Assembly: GCF_021026295.1 (NCBI RefSeq)
Contig: NZ_JAJNDA010000009.1
Location: 62,001-126,000, forward strand
Direction: 5' to 3'
DNA length: 64,000 nt
DNA from: Actinomycetospora soli
Lineage (GTDB): Bacteria; Actinomycetota; Actinomycetes; Mycobacteriales; Pseudonocardiaceae
Under the pieces are notes generated by a model that saw nothing but the letters and a program-made list of their open reading frames with translations, did not search any database and was not told where the DNA came from. The translations under genes were made by a program, and so were the position numbers. Positions 52,683 to 60,668 of the stretch are shown here, piece by piece; within the stretch, counting starts at the first letter, position 1; the number at the start of each line of letters is the position of its first letter.

Positions 52683-53597
52683 TCACTTCTCCAGCAGGAA
52701 GGACTTCTTCCACAGGGCCTTACCCGGTCCGGCGACCATCCCCGCCTCGTCCAGGAACGCGAGGATCTTCTCGCCGCCGAAGCGGATCATCTCGCGGTGG
52801 TGCGGGTTGGCCAGCGCGGCGCGGCGGCCCTCGGCGGGGTCGATCCCGACGGCGGCGTAGACCTTCGGGTTGATCAGGCTGCGGACCACGAAGAACGACG
52901 TGAAGGCGCACATGAAGCGCTGGTAGGCGAGCTCGGCGCGGGAGAGCTCGGCGAGGCCGCGCGTGACCTCGTCGCGGGCGAAGGCGACGTGGCGCGCCTC
53001 CTCCATGATGTGGATGCGGTTGACCTGGCGCATCAGCGGCTGGATGCGGTCGTCGTTCGCCTGCTCGCGCTGCAGGCGGTCGAGCACCTCCTCGGCGACG
53101 AGGATCGAGGCGTACGCGGCCGGGCCCCAGTTGACGACCGAGAACAGCTTGCCGAGCTGGTGCACGAACGGGATCGGGCCGTAGGGCTCGACCCCGGCGC
53201 GGTGCACGAGCCGCGCGAACATCTGGGAGTGCCGGCACTCGTCGGCGACCTCGGTGAGGGCCCACTGGGCGCGCTCGCTGGTCGGGTCGTCGGCGTAGAA
53301 GTCCTTGAGCAGCCGCTGCATCAGCAGGGTCTCGAACCAGAGCCCGACGCTCGCGACGCTGCAGGCCTCGTGCTTGCCGAGCTCGATGCGCTGCTCCGGG
53401 GTCAGGCGCTCCCACAGCTCGGTGCCGTAGAGCGACACGCGGTGCTCGGGCACCCAGATCTTCCCGTCGACCAGCGGCGCGTCCCAGTCGATGTCGACGT
53501 CCGGGTCGTAGGACTTCTTGGCGGCGGAGCGCAGCAGGCGCGCCGCGACGGCCTGACCGTCGGGGTCGCTGGGGCGGGTCGTCGCGGGCGCCGACAT
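52683..53597 (-). CDS. AurF-like diiron oxygenase
   Basis: 304 residues. The four-helix diiron site is visible: ADECRHSQMF (ExxH) near residue 118, ILVAEEVLDRL, and HIMEEARHVAFARDE (ExxH) near 205. AurF-type enzymes oxidise aromatic amines or hydroxylate with a carboxylate-bridged Fe2 centre. NWGPAAYASILVAEE and KVYAAVGIDPAEGRR are common to mycobacterial homologues of unknown substrate. First gene of the operon; divergent from TetR with an operator-like palindrome between. Confidence 0.85.
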   Translation of the reverse strand: MSAPATTRPSDPDGQAVAARLLRSAAKKSYDPDVDIDWDAPLVDGKIWVPEHRVSLYGTELWERLTPEQRIELGKHEACSVASVGLWFETLLMQRLLKDFYADDPTSERAQWALTEVADECRHSQMFARLVHRAGVEPYGPIPFVHQLGKLFSVVNWGPAAYASILVAEEVLDRLQREQANDDRIQPLMRQVNRIHIMEEARHVAFARDEVTRGLAELSRAELAYQRFMCAFTSFFVVRSLINPKVYAAVGIDPAEGRRAALANPHHREMIRFGGEKILAFLDEAGMVAGPGKALWKKSFLLEK

Positions 53598-53724
53598 GGC
53601 GTCGTCCTCTCGATGGCCTCACGGAGGCGTCGTACGGGGGAGCAGCTGAGGGGTACGAACTGTATCCCCAACTTCTTGTACGTCTTACCGCTGGTAACCG
53701 TAACTGGTGGTAGCGTCTTCGCCC
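53598..53724. promoter_or_regulatory. Divergent promoter with TetR operator candidate TTACCGCTGGTAA
   Basis: 127 bases between the AurF-like and tetR starts. Bases 53640-53710 are clearly less GC-rich than elsewhere. At 53685-53697 is a perfect palindrome with 5-nt arms (TTACC, GGTAA) around GCT. GTAAC follows at 53700. This is a natural target for the adjacent TetR-type regulator and would control both directions. Confidence 0.6.
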
Positions 53725-54483
53725 ATGGCCGACGGTGTCAAGCCGACGCGGGGCGGTAAGCCCCCATCTCGTGACGGGCGTCGCACCCGCTGGACGAAGC
53801 ACCGTGAGGAGCGGCGGGCCGAGTTCGTCGAGGCCGCGATGCGGGTCCTCGCCGAGGTCGGACCCGACTTCGGGATCGAGCAGGTGGCGATCGAGGCCGG
53901 CGTCACGAAGCCGGTGCTCTACCGCCACTTCTCCGACAAGGCCGACCTCGTCGAGGCCATGGGTGAGCGCGGGACGCACATCCTGCTCGACCGGCTGATC
54001 CCCGCGCTGAACTCGGAGGAGGCCCCGCTCCCGCGCATCCGCAAGTCGATCGACGCGGTGCTCGGGACGCTCGAGGACTACCCGAACCTCTACTGGGTGC
54101 TGGCCCGCCACGGCCACGGCCAGGAGGTGGTCCAGGCCGACAAGGAGATCATCGCGACGGCCCTGTCCGCCCTGCTCGGGGACTACCTGCGGGCGTTCGG
54201 GCTGGACTCCGGCGCCGCCGAGCCGTGGGCGTACGGCGTCGTCGGGCTCGTGCAGAACACCGCGGAGTGGTGGCTGGAGCGGCGCTCGATGAGCCGCGAC
54301 TCGGTGACCGAGTACCTGACCATGCTCGTCTGGGCGGCGATCGACGGGTTCGCGCGCCAGCGCGAGGTCGTCATCGACCCGAACGTGCCGCTGGAGATCA
54401 ACAAGGTGATCCAGATGTCTCCCGGAGGATCGTCCGGGAGCAGCGAGTCCGATGTCGCCGAGGCTGGGAACGGGGATCGATGA
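53725..54483 (+). CDS. TetR/AcrR-family transcriptional regulator
   Basis: 252 residues from ATG 53725. The N-terminal 30 residues are basic. HTH: AAMRVLAEVGPDFGIEQVAIEAGVTKPVLYRHFSDK is the recognisable TetR DNA-binding stretch (quoted in part: GVTKPVLYRHFSDK). The ligand-binding half has helices ending in SVTEYLTMLVWAAIDGF. The C-terminal tail is Ser/Gly-rich. Likely represses the divergent oxidation operon and its own two-gene partner unit; the ligand is unknown. Overlaps the DUF4873 gene as ATGA. Confidence 0.9.
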   Translation: MADGVKPTRGGKPPSRDGRRTRWTKHREERRAEFVEAAMRVLAEVGPDFGIEQVAIEAGVTKPVLYRHFSDKADLVEAMGERGTHILLDRLIPALNSEEAPLPRIRKSIDAVLGTLEDYPNLYWVLARHGHGQEVVQADKEIIATALSALLGDYLRAFGLDSGAAEPWAYGVVGLVQNTAEWWLERRSMSRDSVTEYLTMLVWAAIDGFARQREVVIDPNVPLEINKVIQMSPGGSSGSSESDVAEAGNGDR

Positions 54484-54803
54484 CGACCACCGATCACGAC
54501 GACGATGACGACGGGTACCGCGGTCCCGCCTCGCTGCGGTTGGCCGACGGCCAGGTGCTCGAGGTCGAGGTGACGCTGCGCGGGTACGTCGAGCCGCTCG
54601 ACGGCCGCTACCACTGGTACGGCCGCGTGGCCGTGCACGCGGAGCTCGAGACCCTGCTGGGCGGACGGCGCGCGCAGGCCGTCGTGTCGACGCCGCAGGG
54701 CGAGGCGGCGGGGGAGCTCTCCGACGTCGACCCGTGGGGCCGCTACCGGATCACCGGCGTCTCCACGCCGCCGTTCGCCGTGGGCACGGAGGTGTCGGCA
54801 TGA
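54480..54803 (+). CDS. DUF4873-domain protein
   Basis: 107 residues. DDGYRGPASLRLADGQVLEV and LRGYVEPLDGRYHWYGRV, then AAGELSDVDPWGRYRITG are the DUF4873 features. In other actinobacteria this domain is found beside or fused to flavin monooxygenases. Function unknown; probably an accessory to the divergent monooxygenase system. Overlaps both neighbours by 4 nt. Confidence 0.82.
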   Translation: MTTTDHDDDDDGYRGPASLRLADGQVLEVEVTLRGYVEPLDGRYHWYGRVAVHAELETLLGGRRAQAVVSTPQGEAAGELSDVDPWGRYRITGVSTPPFAVGTEVSA

Positions 54804-55321
54804 GCGAGCGCGACGCGATCATCGACGCCATCGCCTCCCCGCAGCGCGCGGTCCGCGACATCTCCGGTCTGATCGGCGACCGCGTCGCCTTCGGACCGGT
54901 GCCCGCGGGGCCCGGCGGCATGGCCACCGCCACGGCCGTCGGCACGGTCGGCGCCCTGCGGGGACGCCAGCAGGGGCACGGCCGGACCGAGGTGCACGTC
55001 CCGGTCCACCTCGACGTCACCGTCGACCTCGGTGCCCGCACCGTCCCGGTCGACGCCCGCATGACGGTCCGCATCGGACTCGAGGCCTGCCTCGCGCCCG
55101 ACGCCGACCACATCGTCGTCGAGGTCGACGAGATCGGCCCGGGCGACATCGCGCTGGAGACGAAGACCTCCGGCATCGGCGGTGTCCTCGTGCGGCGGCT
55201 CGGCAACCTCGACGCCGAGATCCGCCACCACGTGATCGGCTACGTCACCGAGATCCTGGCCTCCCCCGAGGCCCGCGACCTGCGGCGCATCGATCTCGAC
55301 GAGGCGTCGGACACCGCGTAG
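54800..55321 (+). CDS. Conserved protein of unknown function in the TetR-DUF4873 unit
   Basis: 173 residues from ATG 54800, coupled to DUF4873 (ATGA). AIIDAIASPQRAVRDISGLIGDR is a helix; the middle (EVHVPVHLDVTVDLGARTVP, RMTVRIGLEACLAPDADHIVVEVDEI) looks like antiparallel strands of a lipid-binding-like barrel; GNLDAEIRHHVIGYVTEILA is the last helix. No family recognised with confidence. Its fixed place after DUF4873 suggests a related role. Confidence 0.65.
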   Translation: MSERDAIIDAIASPQRAVRDISGLIGDRVAFGPVPAGPGGMATATAVGTVGALRGRQQGHGRTEVHVPVHLDVTVDLGARTVPVDARMTVRIGLEACLAPDADHIVVEVDEIGPGDIALETKTSGIGGVLVRRLGNLDAEIRHHVIGYVTEILASPEARDLRRIDLDEASDTA

Positions 55322-55329
55322 CGGCCGCC

Positions 55330-55363
55330 GTGCCACCGGTCATGACGTCAGGACCGGTGGCAC
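55330..55363. terminator. Hairpin between convergent genes
   Basis: Perfect 12-nt arms (GTGCCACCGGTC at 55330-55341 and its complement at 55352-55363) and a 10-nt loop, 8 bp after the stop at 55321. The minus-strand acidic-protein gene ends 76 bp further on. Confidence 0.7.
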
Positions 55364-55438
55364 GTCACCGAGTGGCGCGGTCCCGACGTCGGGGATGAGC
55401 GGTCGCCGCGGCCTTGCGCCCGGCTCGGCGGACCGCAC

Positions 55439-56644
55439 TCAGCCGGAGCGACGACGGGCCGGCCGGTCGGACGCCGAGCGTCGCGGGGTCTGGCGGGCGT
55501 TCTCCGCGTCGTCGGTCCGGATGACGTCCGACGTCGAGCGCCGCGGTCGCTGCCCTCCGTTCCGCGTGCCGGTCGCGGACCACTGGGGCTTGTCCGAGTC
55601 GGCGCGACCCGACTGCTGTCCGCCGGTCCGGGTGCCGGTCGCGGACCGTTGGGGCTTGTCCGAGTCGGCGCGACCCGGTCGCTCCCGACGCGAGGACTGC
55701 TCGCCCGTCCCGGTCCGGCTGCGGCGTCGTGTGGCGGTGCCGTCCTCGGGGTCGTCCCGGCCACTGCTGTCCGCGTCGGCGATGGAGCTCCCGACCTGTT
55801 CGTCGACGTCGGACGTGGTGTTACCCGTGTCCTCGTCCTGGTCGTCGTCCTCGTCGTCGTCCGACGAGCTCGCGGCGTCGTCGTCCTCCCCGGCGTCCTC
55901 GGATGCCTCGTCGGTGTCCCAGCCGTCGTCGGAGTCCGTGTCCGTGTCGTCGATCTGCTCGTCGTCGGAGTCGTCGTCGGAGTCGTCGTCGGCGGTCAGT
56001 CCGGTGTCCTCGGCCTGCCCGGTGTCGGCGTCGGTCTCGTCGGCGTCGGTGTCGGTGTCGTCCGACTCCTCGTCGCCGGCGTCCTCCACGGAGTCCTCGT
56101 CCTCCGCGGACTCATCGGTCGTGGCGCTTTCCTCGCTGTCCTCGGCGACCCCGTCGGACTCATCGGTCTCGTCGGACTCAGCTGACTCGTCGTCGGTGTC
56201 CACGGTCGCGTCGGCCTGGTCGTCGGCGTCCTCCGCCACGACGTTCTCGCCATCGGCGTCCTGCTCGTCGGCGTCCTGATCGTCGGCGTCCTGCTCGTCG
56301 GCGTCCTGGTCCTCGGCGTCCTCCGCCACGACCTCCTCGCCGTCGTCGTCCTGCTCGCCGGCGAGCGTGTCGCCGTCGGTGTCGACGTCGGCCTCCGGGA
56401 CGGCGCTCTCGGCGTCGCCCTCCGGCGGCGCGTCCGACCCCGCCCGGCGGCCCTCGCCCGACTCGCCCGCCGGGATCATCGCCACCGCCTCGCCCGGCGC
56501 GAGGATCGCGTGCGCGAACCGTCGTTGGGCAGCGAGCATCCGCTCGAGGACGTCGAACATGTCGTCCACCAGGACGGCGGCCGCCGTGCGGTCCGGCCGG
56601 GGGAAACCGCCCAGCAGGCGGATGGTGTCGTCGGGCTCGCTCAT
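55439..56644 (-). CDS. Disordered protein with acidic middle and basic tail, unknown function
   Basis: 401 residues from ATG 56644, with a GAGGAG ribosome site. Residues 1-52 (DTIRLLGGFPRPDRTAAAVL, then MFDVLERMLAAQRRFAHAIL) form a foldable helical head. Residues 70-300 are dominated by Asp, Glu, Ser, Thr and Ala with hardly a basic residue, including QDADE-type pentads encoded by a 15-bp tandem repeat near 56255-56312. Residues 305-401 are basic (RRRSRTG, RRERPGR, a twofold repeat around ADSDKPQ, RRSASDRPARRR). Such opposite charge blocks suggest phase separation or scaffold behaviour. No family recognised. Confidence 0.75.
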   Translation of the reverse strand: MSEPDDTIRLLGGFPRPDRTAAAVLVDDMFDVLERMLAAQRRFAHAILAPGEAVAMIPAGESGEGRRAGSDAPPEGDAESAVPEADVDTDGDTLAGEQDDDGEEVVAEDAEDQDADEQDADDQDADEQDADGENVVAEDADDQADATVDTDDESAESDETDESDGVAEDSEESATTDESAEDEDSVEDAGDEESDDTDTDADETDADTGQAEDTGLTADDDSDDDSDDEQIDDTDTDSDDGWDTDEASEDAGEDDDAASSSDDDEDDDQDEDTGNTTSDVDEQVGSSIADADSSGRDDPEDGTATRRRSRTGTGEQSSRRERPGRADSDKPQRSATGTRTGGQQSGRADSDKPQWSATGTRNGGQRPRRSTSDVIRTDDAENARQTPRRSASDRPARRRSG

Positions 56645-56792
56645 GGCACTCCTCGTCCGTGGTCCGCGGGGGCGCTCCCCGGGATGCGCGGGCGTGCCCG
56701 CTCCGTGGGGTCGCCTGACCGTCGAGGCGCGAAGTGGGTGCCGAGGGCGGAGCGCCGTCGACCGAACCGCCGCGGCGCCCGCGCATCTGCGG

Positions 56793-57325
56793 CGTCGCCG
56801 TGCCAGCGTCTGCCGGATCGGTCCGCGGTCAGCTTGTCGTGGGCCCTTGGCGGTCGCCCCGGGTCTTGTCGTGGTGATTCACCACGACAAGGTGGCCGGT
56901 GGGTGGGCGCAGGCCGCGACAAGGTGGCTGGGGTCGGCCGGTGGGTGGGCGCAGGCCGCGACAAGGTGGCTGGGGTCGGCTGGTGGCTGGGGGTCGCCGT
57001 GTCCGCGTGTGCCGGATCGGTCTGCGGTCAGCTTGTCGTGGGCTCTTGACGGTCGGCCCGGGTCTTGTCGTGGTGATTCACCACGACAAGGTGGCCGGTG
57101 GGTGGGCGCAGGCCGCGACAGGGTGGCTGGGGTCGGCTGGTGGCTGGGGGTCGCCGTGTCCGCGTGTGCCGGATCGGTCCGCGGTCAGCTTGTCGTGGGC
57201 CCCTGGGGGTCGGTCCGGATCTTGTCGTGGTGATTCACAACGACAAGGTGGCCGGCGGGTGGGCGCAGGCCGCGACAAGGTGGCCCGGGGCGGTCGGCGG
57301 GTGGCAGTAGGCCGCGACATGGCGG
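56793..57325. repeat. Tandem array of about 157-bp units carrying CTTGTCG boxes
   Basis: Three units begin at GCCGGATCG 56812, 57011 and 57168. The first is 42 bp longer because a segment at 56898-56939 is repeated at 56940-56981. Each unit holds CTTGTCGTGG, then a 27-nt palindrome with 13-nt arms (56865-56891, 57064-57090; 57221-57247 has one mismatch), then further CGACAAG boxes. About twelve exact boxes occur at 56833, 56865, 56885, 56917, 56959, 57032, 57064, 57084, 57189, 57221, 57241 and 57273. No coding potential is convincing. It lies upstream of the acidic-protein gene. Confidence 0.85.
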
Positions 57326-57387
57326 GCGCCGGCCACCACGGTCGGACGCCCCCGGAAGGCGACCCGACCCGCCGTCGGGAACGCCAC

Positions 57388-58743
57388 CTACGTCGGGCGC
57401 ACCAGGTCCATGAACGCCGCGCGGTCGACGACCTTCACGCGCGGCCGACCGCCGGGCTCCCCGGCGGCCCGCTCGTGGGCGTCGATGGCCTCCCAGCCGT
57501 CGAGGTCGACGAGGTCGGAGCAGCGGCCCGACAGCCACTCCTCGACCTCTTCCGCGCTCGCGACGGACGCGCCGTCGCGGGCGCCGGTCGCGAGGTCGGC
57601 GAGCAGCCCGCGGACGGTCTCGTTGGCGTCCTTGCGGTTCGTGCCGATGATCCCGGTGGGGCCCCGCTTGATCCAGCCGACGACGTACTCGCGCTCCCGG
57701 CCCTCGATGCGGCCCTCGGTGTGCGGGATCGTCCCCGAGCCCTCGTCGAAGGGGACCCCGGGCAGCGCCATGCCCTTGTAGCCGACCGCCCGGAACACGA
57801 GGCCGCACTCGACGGTCTCGCGCTCCCCGGTGTCGACGGGCCGCACCCGGCCGTCGTCGGAGGTCTCGAGCCGGTTGACGGCGAGCTCGACGCCCGTCAC
57901 CGGCCCGTCCTCGCCGTCGCCCAGGAGGCGCAGCGGCGAGCGCAGGAAGCGGAACTCCATGCGGCGGGCCGCGTCGGGGTCGGGGCCGCGCTCGGCCCAG
58001 CCCCGCAGGATCTCCACGTTGCGCCGGGTGCCCTTGGCCAGCTCGGCGTCGCCGTCGGCGGACGGGATCTGGGCCGGATCGACCACCGTGGTCAGCCCCT
58101 CGATGTCGTCGAGCTCCCGCAGCTCGGTGGTGGTGAAGGCGGCCTCGACGGGCCCGCGCCGGCCGCACACCACGACCTCGCGCACCGCGGAGCCCACGAA
58201 CCCCTCGATCGCGTGGTCGGCGGTGTCGGTGGCGCGCAGGTCGGCCTCGCCGAGCAGCAGCATGCGGGCCACGTCCAGCGCCACGTTGCCGGCGCCGATC
58301 ACGACGGCGCGGTCGGCGGAGAGGTCGGGATCGAGGTCCACGTAGTCGGGGTGGCCGTTGTACCACCCGACGAAGTCCACCGAGGCGAGGCTGCCGGGGC
58401 GGTCCTCGCCTTCGATGCCGAGCCGGCGCTCGGTCTGCGAACCCACCGCGTAGATCACGGCGTCGTAGCGGTCGAGGAGCTCGTCGACGGTCACGTCCTC
58501 GCCGATGTGCACGTGTCCGAAGAACCGGAACCCGGGCCGGGCCGCGATCTTCTCGTACTGGTTGCTCACCGACTTGATCTTCGGGTGGTCGGGGGCGACC
58601 CCGGCGCGGACCAGACCCCACGGGGTGGCCAGCCGGTCGTACATGTCGACCCGGACCGGTGGGTCCTCCGAGTCGAGGAGGGCGCCCGCCGCGTAGAACC
58701 CCGACGGGCCCGAGCCGACGATCGCCACGGCATGGGTCCTCAT
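57388..58743 (-). CDS. fprA: NADPH-ferredoxin reductase FprA
   Basis: 451 residues from ATG 58743. VAIVGSGPSGFYAAGALL (FAD), TPWGLVRAGVAPDHPKIKSV and the NADPH motif VVIGAGNVALDVARMLL match FprA of mycobacteria and mammalian adrenodoxin reductase. GWIKRGPTGIIGTNRKDANE near the C-terminus is fully conserved. It passes electrons from NADPH to ferredoxin, for example for cytochrome P450s or the oxygenases in this window. Length normal. Confidence 0.95.
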   Translation of the reverse strand: MRTHAVAIVGSGPSGFYAAGALLDSEDPPVRVDMYDRLATPWGLVRAGVAPDHPKIKSVSNQYEKIAARPGFRFFGHVHIGEDVTVDELLDRYDAVIYAVGSQTERRLGIEGEDRPGSLASVDFVGWYNGHPDYVDLDPDLSADRAVVIGAGNVALDVARMLLLGEADLRATDTADHAIEGFVGSAVREVVVCGRRGPVEAAFTTTELRELDDIEGLTTVVDPAQIPSADGDAELAKGTRRNVEILRGWAERGPDPDAARRMEFRFLRSPLRLLGDGEDGPVTGVELAVNRLETSDDGRVRPVDTGERETVECGLVFRAVGYKGMALPGVPFDEGSGTIPHTEGRIEGREREYVVGWIKRGPTGIIGTNRKDANETVRGLLADLATGARDGASVASAEEVEEWLSGRCSDLVDLDGWEAIDAHERAAGEPGGRPRVKVVDRAAFMDLVRPT

Positions 58744-58911
58744 GTCGTGATCCTGTCGGAGGCGGGCGTGATCCGCACCCCCTCCTCCGGGAGAGGCGCC
58801 ACGCCGACGATCGGGTGCGCCCCCGGGGACGGCGCGTCGGAAAACGGCCCTCGATCGAGTCATCACTCCATGCGGCATCAGGCCTGTGGAGGCGCCCGAC
58901 CTGCGCCGACG

Positions 58912-59151
58912 ATGTCAGTGATGATCAGGAACGGGCAGCATGCGTCGTGGCGTCGGGGCCGGGAGGTCCTCGACGACTACGACCTCGACCGCGTGCTCAC
59001 GGAGGAGCTGGCGGACGACCTCGTCAACGAGCTCGCCTGCCTGCGCCCCCGGCGCGGGCGCCCCGCCTGTGCGGTGGGCGCACCGCTGCCCGCGCCGGCG
59101 CCGGTCCGCCGGCCCCGCCTGCAGGTGATCCGGGGCGGGCTCGCCGACTAG
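58912..59151 (+). CDS. Small protein of unknown function
   Basis: 79 residues from ATG 58912. The middle (REVLDDYDLDRVLTEELADD) is an amphipathic acidic helix; the C-terminus is Arg/Pro-rich. Its TAG stop shares CTAG (59148-59151) with the TAG of the convergent methyltransferase. Whether it is expressed is not certain; no family is recognised. Confidence 0.5.
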   Translation: MSVMIRNGQHASWRRGREVLDDYDLDRVLTEELADDLVNELACLRPRRGRPACAVGAPLPAPAPVRRPRLQVIRGGLAD

Positions 59152-59861
59152 CGCTTCACCGCGGCGAGCACCAGGTAGTACAGCTCGTGGCCGGCCATCG
59201 AGAGTCGGTGACGGAAGGAGCGGCGCACCACGATCTCGGTGTCCGAGCGGGCCGCGATCATCGCCTCCACGTCGGACACGTCGTGGTCGTCGGGGGCGTC
59301 CTTGAGGGTGAGCGCCAGGACCGAACCCGCCGGGAACGCCGACCAGAGCTCGTCGAGGGCGTCCACCGGCACGTGCCCCTCGCCGACCGCCCCGGCGGCG
59401 ACCAGCGCGTTCAGTCGCTCCTCGCCGACCAGTCGGGCGACCTCGGCGCTCTCCAGCCGCTCGCCGACCAGGTAGTGCGCGTACAGCCCCGGACGGTCGC
59501 GGTGCGCGGCGTCGCGGGCCTCCGGGATCCCGTCCGCGCCGACCACCACGGTGACGCCCCGCGCGCGCAGCTCCTCGCCGACGACCCCGTTGCCCGCCCC
59601 GAGGTCGAACGCGCGCAGGTCGGCCGCCGCGACGTCGAGCGCGGCGCCCGCCTCCACCGCGGCGTCGGCGACGGTCGCGGGCGAGGCGCACTCCAGCTGC
59701 CGCTGGACGACCTCCTCGTAGAGCCCCGGCACGTCGTAGACGGTCGCGTAGTCGTGCAGCGTCACCCGCTCGGTCCCGCCGTCGCGGTGGAGCAGGAACT
59801 GCTCCTCGCCCTGGCGGCGGCCGGGGGTGGGGTCGAGTTCGACGGTGAACGGAGCGGTCAT
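59148..59861 (-). CDS. SAM-dependent methyltransferase-like protein
   Basis: 237 residues from ATG 59861. FLLHRDGGTERVTLHDYATV, VYDVPGLYEEVVQRQLECAS, then FDLGAGNGVVGEELRARGV (SAM loop) and GADGIPEARDAA. LALTLKDAPDDHDVSDVEAM and the final HELYYLVLAAVKR end the fold. It resembles actinobacterial class I methyltransferases with a short N-terminal extension. Substrate unknown. Confidence 0.78.
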   Translation of the reverse strand: MTAPFTVELDPTPGRRQGEEQFLLHRDGGTERVTLHDYATVYDVPGLYEEVVQRQLECASPATVADAAVEAGAALDVAAADLRAFDLGAGNGVVGEELRARGVTVVVGADGIPEARDAAHRDRPGLYAHYLVGERLESAEVARLVGEERLNALVAAGAVGEGHVPVDALDELWSAFPAGSVLALTLKDAPDDHDVSDVEAMIAARSDTEIVVRRSFRHRLSMAGHELYYLVLAAVKR

Positions 59862-60050
59862 GGCCTCATCGTGGCCGCCACCGCTCCCCGTGGCACGGCC
59901 GATGTGTCGTTGCTCCCCCGACCGTTTCCCGGCGGCGCGCGGGCGTCCACCCTGCAGACAGCGCCGCCGACGCCGCCCGCGCACGTCGTCCCACCGCCGA
60001 TCCCTGCCGTGGACCACCCACCCGGGATCGCCGACGACAGGAGGCTCGCC

Positions 60051-60275
60051 ATGAGCACGTCGTCCCCCGCCCACGCCCTGCTGCGGCCGGCGCAGTCCCG
60101 CGCCGCCGAGGTCCCGGCCCCCGACCGGGAGCACGCCGCGACCGTCGTCGCGGACCTGCTGCACCGCGAGTGCACCGAGTGGAGCTGGACCTCGCACCGC
60201 CCGGAAGCGCACCGGGCGGACGCCCGACGCATCGTCGGCGCCCTGTGCCGCGAGGGATGGGCGCCCGTCTCGTAG
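60051..60275 (+). CDS. Small protein of unknown function
   Basis: 74 residues from ATG 60051, preceded by a perfect AGGAGG at 60039-60044. The C-terminal half (ATVVADLLHRECTEWSWTSH, then RADARRIVGALCREGW) looks like two short helices with Trp and Cys. No family recognised. Confidence 0.6.
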   Translation: MSTSSPAHALLRPAQSRAAEVPAPDREHAATVVADLLHRECTEWSWTSHRPEAHRADARRIVGALCREGWAPVS

Positions 60276-60294
60276 GGAGCGCTCGAGCTCTCGA

Positions 60295-60311
60295 TGTCTC
60301 GCGACGAGACA
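60295..60311. promoter_or_regulatory. Perfect palindrome TGTCTCG-CGA-CGAGACA, operator candidate
   Basis: 7-nt arms around CGA, 84 bp before the GTG of the next gene and just upstream of an AT-richer GGTAGGCTGATAGG stretch that could be a -10 region. The position suggests regulation of the small gene at 60395. Confidence 0.5.
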
Positions 60312-60394
60312 GAACCCGGTAGGCTGATAGGCCGATCGGCGCAGGGTCGGACACGTTACGGGCGAGTCCCCCGGCGTCAGCGGGGAGGAACGTC

Positions 60395-60661
60395 GTGACT
60401 ACCTGGGACATCGACGGCCGTCAGGTGCGGGAGTCGAGCCGGCGCTCCGGGGCCGTCTGGACCTGGCAGTCGCTGAGCGAGCAGCCCATCGACTACGAGA
60501 TCGAATGGGTCCAGGAGAAGGACGTCTTCCTCTACGGCACCCGCGTGCGACCGGGCGGGTGGAACGTCTCACGCCTCGACGAGTCCGTGTGGAGCAACGA
60601 CGGCACCCTCGAGGGCGCGCGGGAGATCGTCGAACGGCGCCTCCCGACGATGCCCCGGTAG
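60395..60661 (+). CDS. Small Trp-rich protein of unknown function
   Basis: 88 residues from GTG 60395 with a GGGGAGGAA ribosome site. Contains TTWDIDGRQVRESSRRSGAV, WTWQSLSEQPIDYEIEWVQE and LYGTRVRPGGWNVSRLDESV, rich in Trp with alternating strands. No known family recognised. The leader carries the palindrome at 60295 and the gene is followed by a strong hairpin. Confidence 0.65.
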   Translation: MTTWDIDGRQVRESSRRSGAVWTWQSLSEQPIDYEIEWVQEKDVFLYGTRVRPGGWNVSRLDESVWSNDGTLEGAREIVERRLPTMPR

Positions 60662-60668
60662 CACGACG

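Noticed and set aside
56865-57247. parS partition sites
   Set aside because: The palindrome CTTGTCGTGGTGA does not match the actinobacterial parS consensus (TGTTTCACGTGAAACA).
56793-57325. CRISPR-like array
   Set aside because: Repeats are contiguous tandem units with internal duplication, not short repeats separated by unique spacers, and there are no cas genes.
56899-58911. Open plus-strand frame through the repeat array and antisense to fprA
   Set aside because: The translation follows the DNA repeats and then the antisense of FprA. Only the last part from ATG 58912 has independent gene-like features.
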